From Pseudomonadota bacterium (GTDB lineage Bacteria > Pseudomonadota > Gammaproteobacteria > Burkholderiales > Burkholderiaceae_C), in the NCBI GenBank assembly GCA_018241225.1, contig JAFEEG010000029.1:1-64000 (forward strand): a stretch of 64,000 nt of DNA. The letters run 5' to 3'. The notes beneath the pieces are model-generated. The model did no database searches, had not been told where the DNA came from, and saw only the letters and a program-made list of their open reading frames with translations. A program made the translations under genes and the position numbers. Shown one piece after another: positions 45,537 through 63,085 of this stretch. The stretch's first letter is position 1, and the number at the start of each line of letters is the position of its first letter.

Positions 45537-45585
45537 ATTCTCTTTTCGAGAAAGCTCCCACCCTTAAACGGGTTGGAGCCCACGA

Positions 45586-46281
45586 TTATACAGCGCTTCT
45601 GCGCCCTCTCGAAAGATCGACGCCCAACTGCTTCAATTTTCTGTACAGGTGGGTGCGCTCCAGGCCGGTCTTCTCGGCCACGCGGGTCATGGAGCCGTTC
45701 TCCATGGCCAAGTGGAATTCGAAGTAGGCCTTCTCGAAGCCGTCGCGCGCATCGCGCAGCGGGCGGTCGAGGTCGAAGCTTTGCGTGGACTGCGGACCCG
45801 GGTCGGGCATGGGCGACATCGAGGGCGCAGGCACCAGCGAGCTTTCGCCGGTGGTGGTGACCACGGGCGAGTAGGTGCTGGTGGTGGGCACCACGGCCGC
45901 AGCTGCACGCCTTGCGCTCTCGCGGGCGAGCCCCTGCTCCACGGCCTTGAGCAGCTTCTGCATGGTGATCGGCTTCTCGAGGAAGGCGAAGGCACCGATG
46001 CGGGTAGCGTCGACGGCCGTGTCGATGGTGGCGTGCCCGCTCATCATGATGACCGGCATGGTCAGCAAGTTGGCGGTGGACCACTCCTTGAGCAAGGTGA
46101 CGCCGTCAGTATCGGGCATCCAGATATCGAGCAGGACCAGGTCTGGCCGTGCGCGCTGTCGGGCCGCACGCGCCTCGGCGGCATTTTCAGCCAGCTCGAC
46201 GTTGTGGCCTTCGTCATTGAGGATTTCGAAGAGCAGGTCGCGGATGCCCAGCTCATCGTCGACCACGAGTATGTTTGCCAT
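45586..46281 (-). CDS. NtrX-like response regulator lacking the AAA+ domain
   Basis: The 231-residue protein has a receiver domain (residues 1-120; acidic pocket D8-D9, phospho-acceptor D52 in LVLLDIWMPDTDG, K near 103) and a C-terminal Fis-type helix-turn-helix (MTRVAEKTGLERTHLYRKLKQLG). The region between is a ~60-residue Ser/Pro-rich linker, where NtrX/NtrC would have a ~230-residue sigma-54-interacting AAA+ domain. It cannot open sigma-54 promoters by itself and more likely acts as a simple DNA binder. It follows the sensor kinase by 20 bp. Confidence 0.85.
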   Translation of the reverse strand: MANILVVDDELGIRDLLFEILNDEGHNVELAENAAEARAARQRARPDLVLLDIWMPDTDGVTLLKEWSTANLLTMPVIMMSGHATIDTAVDATRIGAFAFLEKPITMQKLLKAVEQGLARESARRAAAAVVPTTSTYSPVVTTTGESSLVPAPSMSPMPDPGPQSTQSFDLDRPLRDARDGFEKAYFEFHLAMENGSMTRVAEKTGLERTHLYRKLKQLGVDLSRGRRSAV

Positions 46282-46301
46282 GAATGCTTATTGGTGCGCG
46301 C

Positions 46302-48647
46302 TCAGGCGACGGTATTTTCTTCGGAAGGCGGGTTGGGGGCGGCAGGCCGTTCTGCCGCCAATGCGAATGATAGCGACACTTGTGCCCCTACCACAGCCCC
46401 GTCCTGCATGCGATTGGAAAGTTCGATGCGGGCGCCGTGTTCGTCAGCTATTTTCTTTACAACGGCAAGACCCAGGCCGGTGCCCTTGGACTTGGTGGTG
46501 ACGTAGGGCTCGAAGGCACGCTTGAGGATGTTCTCGCCAAAGCCGCCACCGCTGTCTTGCACCGTCAGGCGCGCGCGCTCCCCGGAGTCGGACAGGCGCG
46601 TGCGCACCAGCACGGGCTGCCGGGGCACCTCGGGGTGCGACGCGGTGGCGGCCTCGGTGGCGTCCTGGGCGTTTTGCAGCAGGTTGTGGATCACCTGGCG
46701 CAACTGCTGAGCGTCGCCGCGGATGGGCGGGCAGCGCGGATCGAGCTCGGCATGCACCTTCACGACGTGCCCGGACTCGTTGTCGTACAGATGCAGCACG
46801 TCGGACACGAGGGCGTTGAGGTCCACCGGCTTGAGTTCGGCCGCGGGCAGCCGGGCATAGTCGCGGAATTCGTTGACCAGGCGCTTCATGGCATCGACCT
46901 GGTCGACGATGGTCTTGACGGACTTGGCCAGCACCGCCTGCTCGCCCGAGGCCAGCTTGCCCGAGAGCTTGTGCTCCAGCCGCTCGGCCGACAGCTGGAT
47001 GGGCGTGAGCGGGTTCTTGATCTCATGCGCCAGGCGACGAGCCACCTCGCCCCAGGCCTGGGCGCGCTGGGCCGACACGATCTCGGAAATATCGTCGAAC
47101 ACCAGCAGGCGCGTCTGCCCCGGCAGTTCGGCGCCTCGGGCCACGAGGTTGATGGCGGCCTCTTGCGCGCCACCCGGGCCGCCCGGATGCAGTTCGAAGG
47201 CGTGCTGCCAATGGTCCAGGCCATGCTGGGCGCGCTCCACCTCGAAGTCGGCAAACTGCTGCTGCACGGCTTGGCCGAACGCTTCCAGGCCGGGTACCTC
47301 GGCCAGCTTCTGGCCTTCGAAGGCCGCCAGTGGTGCTCGCAGCACGCGGGTCGCCCCCGGGTTGGTCGACATCACCGTGCCGGATTCGTTGAGCACGATC
47401 ACGCCCGAAGTGAGGTTGTCCAGGATGGTCTGCAGGTTGGCGCGGGCCGCATCGAGTTCGCCCACGGTCTTCTCGACGGCGCCCCGGGCATCGGCCAGCT
47501 GCTGGGTCATCATGGCAAAGGAGCGCGTCAGGCCGCCGAGCTCGTCCTTGCCGGGCAGCACCGCGGTGGGTCGCAAGTCGCCGCCGGCCACCTGCTGCAC
47601 GCCATCGGCCAGCACCAGCAGGGGCCGGGCGAGCTGGTTGCCGAACAGCACGGCCAGCAGCACGGCACCGAACACTGCCAGGAAAAGGCTCAGGGTCAGG
47701 GTGCCGATGTACATGCGCAGGAGCCCGCCACGCGCCAGCGCCCGCTCCTGGTATTCGCGATTGGCCTCCTGCACCGCCAGCGCGTTGGCCACCACCGCCG
47801 CCGGCAGGGGCACCGTGACCTCCAGGAAGCGCGCCTCGCCGCCCAGGTCGAAGCCGGGCCTGCGCACCATGGCCAGCGCGCGGATGATGGCGGTCGGCGG
47901 CCCCGTGCCAGCCTGCGAGCCTTCGGCTTCGTCCAGGCCCTCGATGTGCGCCACGGAACGCTCGGTACGCGCCTGCCTCAATTGCTGGGCGCTGGGCCGT
48001 GCCGGACTCAATTGAAAGCGTGCCGTGCCGGTGCCGGCAATCTGCTGGCCGTTGCCGCCCCACAGGACCACCTCGCTGGCACCCAGTTGCTCGCGCACCC
48101 GCTCCAGCGTCAGGCCGGCGGTGGCATCGGGCACGTTTTCGAGCTGCGAGCTGGCCGCGCGCGTCTTGTTGGAAAGGTCTTGTGCGAGCGAGTCGAGCGT
48201 GGCGCGGCCCAGGTTGAGGCCTGCGTCCAGCGCGCCCTCCACCTTCACGTCGAACCAGCTTTCGATGGAGCGCGACACGAACTGGTAGGACACCACGTAG
48301 ATCAGCCCCCCCGGCACCACCCCCACCAACGCGAAGATGGCCGCCAGCTTGATGAGCAGGCGGCTGCCGAACTTGCCGCGCCGCAGCCGCTGGATGAGCC
48401 GGAAGGCGACCCACCCGATGACCAGCATCAACAGCACCGCCACCACCACGTTGATGCCGAACAGGCGTGCGTAGTTGCGCTCATACAGGGCCCGGTTGTT
48501 GGTGGCCTGTGCCAGCAGGAACATCAGCACCAGGCCGATGGCGGTAACCAGCGCGGCGCCCACGCCGATCGCCCAGCGCATGGCCTTGGCGCGCCGCGCT
48601 GCCGGCGTTGCCGGTGCGCGCGCGCGACCGCGCGGCTGTTCAGTCAC
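46302..48647 (-). CDS. NtrY-like sensor histidine kinase
   Basis: The 781-residue membrane kinase has two N-terminal helices, a third near residue 90-115 and one near 320, a HAMP region (~340-390), a PAS-like region, and a kinase core with the phosphoacceptor histidine in RRLAHEIKNPLTPIQLSAERL around residue 545 and the ATP site motifs NAQDATEA and TKSKGTGLGLAVVKK. The large periplasmic loop and domain order match NtrY. Its start overlaps the DUF4390 gene stop by four bases. The likely partner is the short NtrX-like regulator downstream. Confidence 0.9.
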   Translation of the reverse strand: MTEQPRGRARAPATPAARRAKAMRWAIGVGAALVTAIGLVLMFLLAQATNNRALYERNYARLFGINVVVAVLLMLVIGWVAFRLIQRLRRGKFGSRLLIKLAAIFALVGVVPGGLIYVVSYQFVSRSIESWFDVKVEGALDAGLNLGRATLDSLAQDLSNKTRAASSQLENVPDATAGLTLERVREQLGASEVVLWGGNGQQIAGTGTARFQLSPARPSAQQLRQARTERSVAHIEGLDEAEGSQAGTGPPTAIIRALAMVRRPGFDLGGEARFLEVTVPLPAAVVANALAVQEANREYQERALARGGLLRMYIGTLTLSLFLAVFGAVLLAVLFGNQLARPLLVLADGVQQVAGGDLRPTAVLPGKDELGGLTRSFAMMTQQLADARGAVEKTVGELDAARANLQTILDNLTSGVIVLNESGTVMSTNPGATRVLRAPLAAFEGQKLAEVPGLEAFGQAVQQQFADFEVERAQHGLDHWQHAFELHPGGPGGAQEAAINLVARGAELPGQTRLLVFDDISEIVSAQRAQAWGEVARRLAHEIKNPLTPIQLSAERLEHKLSGKLASGEQAVLAKSVKTIVDQVDAMKRLVNEFRDYARLPAAELKPVDLNALVSDVLHLYDNESGHVVKVHAELDPRCPPIRGDAQQLRQVIHNLLQNAQDATEAATASHPEVPRQPVLVRTRLSDSGERARLTVQDSGGGFGENILKRAFEPYVTTKSKGTGLGLAVVKKIADEHGARIELSNRMQDGAVVGAQVSLSFALAAERPAAPNPPSEENTVA

Positions 48648-49312
48648 CTGCTTTTCTCCATGGGAAGCTTCACGCTGCGCTCGACGGCGATGTTCCAGTC
48701 GGACTGGCCGACCACGCCGATCTGGAATGGCCGAGGCAGCTGTGAAGTATCCAGCCGGAAGCGAAACACCACGGGCTGCACGGGATCGTCGTTGATCTCC
48801 GAATTGTCGGCCAGGCGCAGGCGCCCGATGCGCTTGACCGCCTCCAGCGCGTCGCCGAGGGAATCGAAGTTCTGGGCCACCGAGGCACCGAAGCCGGCGT
48901 TGGTGATGGGCACGGGCGAAACGTTCAGCCGCCAGCGCCGGGTCAATGGCTGGTAGGCCAGGCGCATGTGGCGGGCCACCTGGGCGACCCGGGTGTCCAT
49001 CCAGTACCAGCGCTCGCGGTAGATCTCGGCTTCGGCCACGAAATAGACGGCAATGCCCTTGTCCAGCACGTCTTCGACCAGCTCGGGCAGGTCGAACTGG
49101 ACAGCCGCGCTCAGGTAGACGCCGTCGTCGCTGCGCTCCAGGCGCAGCTGGGTGACCTCGATATTCGCGTTGTTCGCGTGGGCGCGCGGCAGCCAGAGGG
49201 AAAGAAGGGCAAACAGCAGGACCAGGGTCAGCGCCCGCGGCCCCCAGGCCGGGCGGCGGGCCTCAGCCAGGGCGCTTTTCCAGCAGGGCGTAGAAGAAAC
49301 CGTCGTGCTCAC
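48644..49312 (-). CDS. DUF4390-family exported protein
   Basis: The 222-residue protein has an N-terminal hydrophobic signal (ALTLVLLFALLSLWLPRAHA) and a soluble domain with VTQLRLERSDDGVYLSAAVQFDLPELVEDVLDKG and PRPFQIGVVGQSDW, matching DUF4390. It is usually encoded between rsmB and ntrY-like genes in betaproteobacteria, as here. The 5' end overlaps rsmB by 50 bp; a later start would give a shorter signal. Function unknown. Confidence 0.82.
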   Translation of the reverse strand: MSTTVSSTPCWKSALAEARRPAWGPRALTLVLLFALLSLWLPRAHANNANIEVTQLRLERSDDGVYLSAAVQFDLPELVEDVLDKGIAVYFVAEAEIYRERWYWMDTRVAQVARHMRLAYQPLTRRWRLNVSPVPITNAGFGASVAQNFDSLGDALEAVKRIGRLRLADNSEINDDPVQPVVFRFRLDTSQLPRPFQIGVVGQSDWNIAVERSVKLPMEKSR

Positions 49313-50693
49313 CTAAGGGATTGTCCGGGAGGCCATGGGCATTCCGCCCGCTTTGCGGCAGCAAATGGCCCGGGGAGGGCAGCAATCCGGCGTCGGTGTT
49401 GTGCGCAAGAAACGCATCAATCTGGTGCACGCCCTCGTCGAGGAAGACTGAACAGGTGCAATAGAGCAGTCGGCCGCCCGGCTTGACGAGCGGCCACAGG
49501 CTGGCCAGCAAGGTGGCCTGCTGGACCGCGAGCTGTTCGATATCGCTTTCCCGGCGCAGCCAGCGCACGTCCGGATGCCGGCGCACGATGCCCGAGGCGG
49601 TACAGGGAGCGTCCAGCAGGATGGCGTCGAAGGGCGTGCCGTCCCACCACTGTTCGGGCCGACCCGCATCAGCCACCACGACCTGGGCCGTGAGCCCCAG
49701 GCGATCGAGCGTCTCGCCGATGCGCAGGCTTCGCTGCGCGTCCACCTCCAGCGCGGTGACTTGCACCGGCTGCTGGCCGGAGTGTTCGAGCAGATGCGCA
49801 GTCTTGCCGCCCGGCGCGGCACATGCGTCAAGCAGGCGCAGCGGTCGATCGGCAGGCCACGCCAAGCCATCCAGGAGCAGCGGTGCAGCCAACTGGGCTG
49901 CGGCGTCTTGCACCGAGAACTCGCCCTGCTCGAACCCGGGCAGTTGGCGCACCGGGCGCGCGCGGTCCAGTTGCACGCCGGTGCTGGCGACCGCATGGGC
50001 CTTCATTCCTGCCAACTCAAGGGCGTGCAAGTACTCACCCACACCCGTCTTGAGCTGGTTGACCCGCAACGTCATGGGCGCGTGCGAATTGTTGGCCTCC
50101 AGCACGTTCTGCCAGGAGCGAGGGTGGTCGCGCTTGAGCCGCTCGACCCACCAGCGCGGATGATTCCACTGGGCCACCGGCTCGCGATCGGTTGCCGCCA
50201 CCAGTTCTGTGCGCTCGCGCAGAAAGCGGCGCAGGCATGCATTGATGAAGCTCGCCTGGGCTCGCGTGGCGCTGTCGCGCTTGGCAGCCTCCACCGTCTG
50301 GTCGACGAGGGTGAATGGCTCGTAGGGCGCCCCCTCGGGTTGCCAGGCCAGTGCCAGGGCGCTGCATAACAGCGCATCGGCGGCCGGGGGCGGTGTGCGG
50401 CGCGCCAGGTGGCGGCGCAATGCCTCGGCCCGCCCCAGCCAGCGCAGGACATGAAAGCCCAGGGCCTGAACGCCCGGACGCAGCGCTGGGTCCACGGCGT
50501 CAAAGGCGGCAGCACCGGAAGTGCCGGCACGCACAGCGGCAAGCACGGCAGCGCACAGCTGCAACTGGCGCCACAACGGCGGCTGCGCCTGCGGCGCCGC
50601 TTGTGCACCGGAAGAAGAAGGGAGATCGGATGAAGAAGCCAACTTGCAGTCGATGGTAAAGGCCGGCGCCGTCGGCGGCCGGCAGGCATGCAT
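49263..50693 (-). CDS. rsmB: 16S rRNA m5C967 methyltransferase RsmB
   Basis: The 476-residue protein has an N-terminal NusB-like RNA-binding domain (~40-180) and a Rossmann methyltransferase domain with LLDACAAPGGKTAHLLE (SAM site), DAPCTASGIVRRHPD (catalytic PC) and LLYCTCSVFLDEG (TCS). These are the two catalytic cysteine motifs of RsmB. The first ~35 residues look poorly conserved and the true start may be downstream. It lies 6 bp from the LemA-like gene and opens the rsmB-DUF4390-ntrYX unit. Confidence 0.92.
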   Translation of the reverse strand: MHACRPPTAPAFTIDCKLASSSDLPSSSGAQAAPQAQPPLWRQLQLCAAVLAAVRAGTSGAAAFDAVDPALRPGVQALGFHVLRWLGRAEALRRHLARRTPPPAADALLCSALALAWQPEGAPYEPFTLVDQTVEAAKRDSATRAQASFINACLRRFLRERTELVAATDREPVAQWNHPRWWVERLKRDHPRSWQNVLEANNSHAPMTLRVNQLKTGVGEYLHALELAGMKAHAVASTGVQLDRARPVRQLPGFEQGEFSVQDAAAQLAAPLLLDGLAWPADRPLRLLDACAAPGGKTAHLLEHSGQQPVQVTALEVDAQRSLRIGETLDRLGLTAQVVVADAGRPEQWWDGTPFDAILLDAPCTASGIVRRHPDVRWLRRESDIEQLAVQQATLLASLWPLVKPGGRLLYCTCSVFLDEGVHQIDAFLAHNTDAGLLPSPGHLLPQSGRNAHGLPDNPLGEHDGFFYALLEKRPG

Positions 50694-50699
50694 GAAAAG

Positions 50700-51296
50700 T
50701 CAGACGAGCGGGGAAGCCCGACGCAAGCGGAATGCCCACGCCACGATGAGCGCCGGAAACTGGCCGATGGCGCGGTTGTAGGCATGCACCGCATCGTTGA
50801 AGTGCCCGCGTGCGATTTCCGCCGCGGCCGAGGGCTCCGGCCACGCAAAAGGCGAGGCTTGGGGCGCTGCGAGCTCACCGGAAAGCGGAGCGGGCATCGA
50901 GAGCGTGCCCTCGGCATCGAAACGCAGCACTTCGCCCGGGTACATGCGCTCCCAGGCATTGAGCATGACATGCAGCGCAGTGCCCAGCGACGCAATGCGC
51001 GAGGGCTCGAGCGGTCGCAGCCGGGTGACGGCCAGCATGGCCGACATCTGCGCCACCGACGAGAGCAACGAGCTCTCGACATTGACGTCCAGCTTGGCGA
51101 CGCCGCTGACAGCCAGGGCCCGGGTACTGCGGCTGTGGACATAGTCCAGCTGCTTGACCAGCGCCGCATCCATGGTCGTGTAGGCGACCAGCGCGGCCGA
51201 GCGCAGGCGCATCAACCGGTTGTTCGCACCCACGAACCAGAACAGCAGCACGGCGGCACCGACCCACCAATAGATCGAATCAGGCAAGGCACTCAT
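50700..51296 (-). CDS. LemA-family-like membrane protein
   Basis: The 198-residue protein has one N-terminal helix (WWVGAAVLLFWFVGANNRLMRL) and ends with NDAVHAYNRAIGQFPALIVAWAFRLRRASPL, the YNxxIxxFPxxxxA motif of LemA proteins. The middle (VKQLDYVHSRS, MSAMLAVTRLRP) is helical. LemA proteins are membrane-anchored coiled-coil proteins of uncertain function. It is the first gene after the rpoC terminator on this strand. Confidence 0.7.
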   Translation of the reverse strand: MSALPDSIYWWVGAAVLLFWFVGANNRLMRLRSAALVAYTTMDAALVKQLDYVHSRSTRALAVSGVAKLDVNVESSLLSSVAQMSAMLAVTRLRPLEPSRIASLGTALHVMLNAWERMYPGEVLRFDAEGTLSMPAPLSGELAAPQASPFAWPEPSAAAEIARGHFNDAVHAYNRAIGQFPALIVAWAFRLRRASPLV

Positions 51297-51336
51297 GTAG
51301 CGGCATTATTTGCTGCGCAAGCTGCACCAACGAAAA

Positions 51337-51370
51337 AGCGCCCCCCGGCCGCTTTGGGCAGGGGGGCGCT
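51337..51370 (-). terminator. Rho-independent terminator of rpoBC
   Basis: AGCGCCCCCC (51337-51346) and GGGGGGCGCT (51361-51370) form a 10-bp stem with a 14-base loop. On the minus strand TTTTTC follows. It ends the operon 28 bases after the rpoC stop. Confidence 0.9.
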
Positions 51371-51398
51371 CGGGCCGGTCATGGCAGCCTGCGGTGCC

Positions 51399-55649
<4,251 letters not shown>

Positions 55650-55667
55650 AGAACCTATCCCCTTGAA

Positions 55668-59792
<4,125 letters not shown>

Positions 59793-59949
59793 GAGAGCTC
59801 CGGGCTTGAGGTCTAGCGCGACTTGTCATCAGCGCTCGCGCGCTGCTCCTTGGCGGCTGGCCACTACCAGCCGATGGCGGACGGTGACGCGTTGCACGTC
59901 ACCCGAACCAAGGGGCCTTCTGCAGTCGGGATCAGAAGACACTTAAAAA

Positions 59950-60025
59950 CCGCAACAAACTTGCGGCTTTTAGGTGCGCTCTGAAAGCGGCAAAGGCTGG
60001 AGGGCCTTTTGAGGCACCTCCAGCC
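59950..60025 (-). terminator. Attenuator hairpins between rplL and rpoB
   Basis: Two hairpins follow rplL on the minus strand. First GGCTGGAGG/CCTCCAGCC (59995-60025), then CCGCAA/TTGCGG (59950-59966) followed by TTTTTA on the minus strand. The second has the shape of an intrinsic terminator with a short stem, so it probably stops only part of the transcripts, as known in E. coli between rplL and rpoB. The rest of the gap (59793-59949) shows no gene. Confidence 0.6.
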
Positions 60026-60042
60026 CTGGCGGACAACCTGAA

Positions 60043-60417
<375 letters not shown>

Positions 60418-60460
60418 TTTGGATTCCTAACAATTGGGATGAAATTTCTAAACTCAAGCC

Positions 60461-60991
60461 TCAAGCGGCTTGGGCCTCGGCCGGTGCGGCCTCTTGTGCT
60501 TCGCCGCCACCGCGCTTTTCCGCCAGTGCCGCGAGAACGCGGGCGGTGCGGGAAATGGGGGACTGCATCAAGCCCAGCAGCTGAGCCAGCAGCACTTCCT
60601 TGGAGGGAATGCTGGCCAGTTGCTTCACGCCTTCGACGTCCAGGGCCTTGCCACCGAATGCGCCGCCGCGAATGACCAACTTGTCGTTGGTCTTGGCGAA
60701 GTCAGCCACCACTTTCGCGGCAGCCACGGCGTCTTCGGAGAAGCCATAGATCAGCGGGCCGGTCATCTGGTCGCCGACGACTTCGAATCCGCTACCTGCC
60801 ACAGCACGGCGGGCCAGGGTGTTCTTCAGAACACTCAGGCTCACGCCTTGCGCACGGGCTTGGTTGCGCAGACGGGTCATGTCAGCCACCGTGATGCCAC
60901 GGTATTCCGCCATCACGAGCGTTTGAGCTTTTGCGGCGAGGCTGGTCACTTCAGAAATGACCGCTTCTTTCTCACTGCGATTCAGACTCAA
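60461..60991 (-). CDS. rplJ: 50S ribosomal protein L10
   Basis: The 176-residue protein starts MSLNRSEKEAVISEVTSL and carries the expected YRGITVADMTRLRN and GPLIYGFSEDAVAAAKV segments; the C-terminal helix binds L7/L12. The start codon is TTG (60989-60991) with AAGGAG seven bases upstream; no ATG fits the conserved N-terminus. Weak start plus the upstream leader agree with L10 feedback on its own translation. Confidence 0.96.
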   Translation of the reverse strand: MSLNRSEKEAVISEVTSLAAKAQTLVMAEYRGITVADMTRLRNQARAQGVSLSVLKNTLARRAVAGSGFEVVGDQMTGPLIYGFSEDAVAAAKVVADFAKTNDKLVIRGGAFGGKALDVEGVKQLASIPSKEVLLAQLLGLMQSPISRTARVLAALAEKRGGGEAQEAAPAEAQAA

Positions 60992-61245
60992 GGTCTACTC
61001 CTTTAAATGCACTCTTGGGGCCAAAGCCTTCCGAGCGCGCTTCCAGTGCAGCGACCAACTGTTTCGAAACCCAAAAAAGATCTCTTCGCAGTGGGCGCCA
61101 TCTGCGCTGGCCGTCGGATGACGATTAAGTGCGCCCCTCGCAAAGGGTGCCGCACGCCAGCGGTCTTGGATGGCCCGTCGCGCATTGCATGCCGCGACGA
61201 CCCACCACATCACCGCCCCTTTTCAGGTGCGGTGCATTCTTCCAA
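60992..61245 (-). promoter_or_regulatory. rplJ leader (likely L10-binding RNA)
   Basis: The 254-base rplA-rplJ gap is much longer than others in the operon. On the minus strand it contains AAGACCGCTGGCGTGCGG near 61152-61170, like the conserved L10-leader element, and ends in AAGGAG before the TTG start. In this family L10-L12 bind the leader to repress translation of rplJL. I have not folded it. Confidence 0.65.
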
Positions 61246-61944
61246 TCAGGCCTGTGCGATCGACTGGGTGTCGACGCGAACGCCAACGCCCATCGTCGAG
61301 GACACAGCCACCTTGCGCAGGTACACGCCCTTGCTCGAGGCCGGCTTGGCCTTGACCAGTGCGTCGATCAGTGCGGCCAGGTTGCCTTGCAGCTTGTCGG
61401 TGTCGAACGAGCGACGGCCGATGGTGCCGTGCACGATACCGGCCTTGTCGACGCGGAACTGGACCTGGCCAGCCTTGGCGTTCTTCACGGCGGTGGCCAC
61501 ATCGGGCGTCACGGTGCCGACCTTGGGGTTCGGCATCAGGCCGCGCGGGCCCAGGATCTGACCCAGGGTACCGACGACGCGCATGGCATCGGGGGCAGCG
61601 ATCACGACGTCGAAGGGCATGTCGCCAGCCTTGACCATGGCAGCCAGGTCGTCCATGCCGACGATGTCGGCGCCGGCGGCCTTGGCTTCTTCAGCCTTGG
61701 CGCCTTGGGCGAACACTGCAACGCGCTTGGTCTTGCCGGTGCCGTTGGGCAGCACCACGGCGCCACGCACGACCTGGTCCGACTTCTTGGCGTCGATGCC
61801 CAGCTGCACGGCCACGTCGATCGATTCGTCGAACTTGGCTGTAGCGGCTTCCTTGACGATGCCCAGGGCATCAGCCAGGGCGTACAGCTTGGTGCTGTCG
61901 ACCTTGCCGACCTGCGCCTTTTGCTTCTTGGTGATCTTGGCCAT
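61246..61944 (-). CDS. rplA: 50S ribosomal protein L1
   Basis: The 232-residue protein shows GLMPNPKVGTVTPDVATAVKNAKAGQVQFRVDKAGIVH and IAAPDAMRVVGTLGQILGPRG, the L1 signature. It binds 23S rRNA at the L1 stalk and usually represses rplK-rplA by binding its mRNA. It starts one base after the rplK stop. Confidence 0.98.
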   Translation of the reverse strand: MAKITKKQKAQVGKVDSTKLYALADALGIVKEAATAKFDESIDVAVQLGIDAKKSDQVVRGAVVLPNGTGKTKRVAVFAQGAKAEEAKAAGADIVGMDDLAAMVKAGDMPFDVVIAAPDAMRVVGTLGQILGPRGLMPNPKVGTVTPDVATAVKNAKAGQVQFRVDKAGIVHGTIGRRSFDTDKLQGNLAALIDALVKAKPASSKGVYLRKVAVSSTMGVGVRVDTQSIAQA

Positions 61945-62376
61945 TTACACGCCCTCCACATTCACGCCCATCGAGCGGGCCGTACCGGCGATGGTGCGAA
62001 CAGCGGCGTCCATGTCGGCAGCCGTCAGGTCCTTCATCTTGGTCTTGGCGATCTCTTCGAGCTGAGCGCGGGTGATCTTGCCGACCTTGTCGGTGTGCGG
62101 ACGGGCCGAGCCCTTGTCCAGCTTGATGGCCTTCTTGATCAGCACGCCAGCCGGGGGCGACTTGATGATGAAGGTGAAGCTCTTGTCGGCAAAAGCGGTG
62201 ATGACCACCGGCAGTGCCAGACCCGGCTCGTAGCTCTGCGTTTGCGCGTTGAACGCCTTGCAGAACTCCATGATGTTCAGACCGCGCTGGCCCAGAGCGG
62301 GACCAATCGGCGGCGAGGGGTTGGCCTTACCAGCTGGCACTTGCAGCTTGATGAAGCCGACGATTTTTTTCGCCAT
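61945..62376 (-). CDS. rplK: 50S ribosomal protein L11
   Basis: The 143-residue protein begins MAKKIVGFIKLQVPAGKANPSPPIGPALGQRGLNIMEFCK and has the C-terminal KMKDLTAADMDAAVRTIAGTARSMG region. L11 sits at the GTPase centre. It is 127 bp from nusG and directly precedes rplA. Confidence 0.98.
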   Translation of the reverse strand: MAKKIVGFIKLQVPAGKANPSPPIGPALGQRGLNIMEFCKAFNAQTQSYEPGLALPVVITAFADKSFTFIIKSPPAGVLIKKAIKLDKGSARPHTDKVGKITRAQLEEIAKTKMKDLTAADMDAAVRTIAGTARSMGVNVEGV

Positions 62377-62503
62377 GCTTTTCTCCTTGCGGGTTTTAGC
62401 GCCGCGGCGTCGTGCCGCGGCTCCCCGGGGGTTGAGGCTCTTGCTGACTACGCCACGCGCCGAGCCGAGAAAGCGCGCGGACAGATTTGATTGGCTATCA
62501 GCC

Positions 62504-63085
62504 TCAGGTCTTTTCGACCTGAGCGAATTCGAGTTCGACCGGGGTGGCGCGACCGAAGATCATCACGGACACACGCACCTTGTTCTTCTCGTAGTTGACC
62601 TCTTCGACCGTGCCGTTGAAGTCGGTGAACGGGCCTTCCTTGACGCGCACGAATTCGCCCACGACGAACTCCACCTTGTGGCGGGGCTTTTCGGTGCCCT
62701 GCTGCATCTGGCTGACGATGTCCTCGACTTCCTTCTGCGAGATGGGCGCCGGACGGTTCTTGGCACCACCCACGAAACCCGTCACCTTGTTGGTGTGCTT
62801 CACCAGGTGCCAGGACTCGTCATCCATGATCATCTCGACCAGCACGTAGCCCGGGAAGAAGCGGCGCTCGGTGGTGCGCTTCTGACCGTTCTTGATCTCG
62901 ACGACTTCTTCGGTCGGGACCAGGATGCGGCCGAACTTGTCTTGCATGCCGGCGCGGTTGATGCGCTCCAGGATGTTGCGCTCCACGGCCTTTTCCATGC
63001 CCGAGTAGGCATGCACCACGTACCAACGCAGATCCGGATTTGCCGGAGGCGCCAGCACAGGGGTCGTTTCAACAGCGTCGCTCAT
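62504..63085 (-). CDS. nusG: Transcription termination/antitermination protein NusG
   Basis: The 193-residue protein has the NGN domain (WYVVHAYSGMEKAVERNI, RRFFPGYVLVEM) and the C-terminal KOW domain (VKEGPFTDFNGTVEEVNYEKNKVRVSVMIFGR). NusG binds RNA polymerase and links it to Rho or the ribosome. Its start overlaps the secE stop by one base. Confidence 0.97.
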   Translation of the reverse strand: MSDAVETTPVLAPPANPDLRWYVVHAYSGMEKAVERNILERINRAGMQDKFGRILVPTEEVVEIKNGQKRTTERRFFPGYVLVEMIMDDESWHLVKHTNKVTGFVGGAKNRPAPISQKEVEDIVSQMQQGTEKPRHKVEFVVGEFVRVKEGPFTDFNGTVEEVNYEKNKVRVSVMIFGRATPVELEFAQVEKT

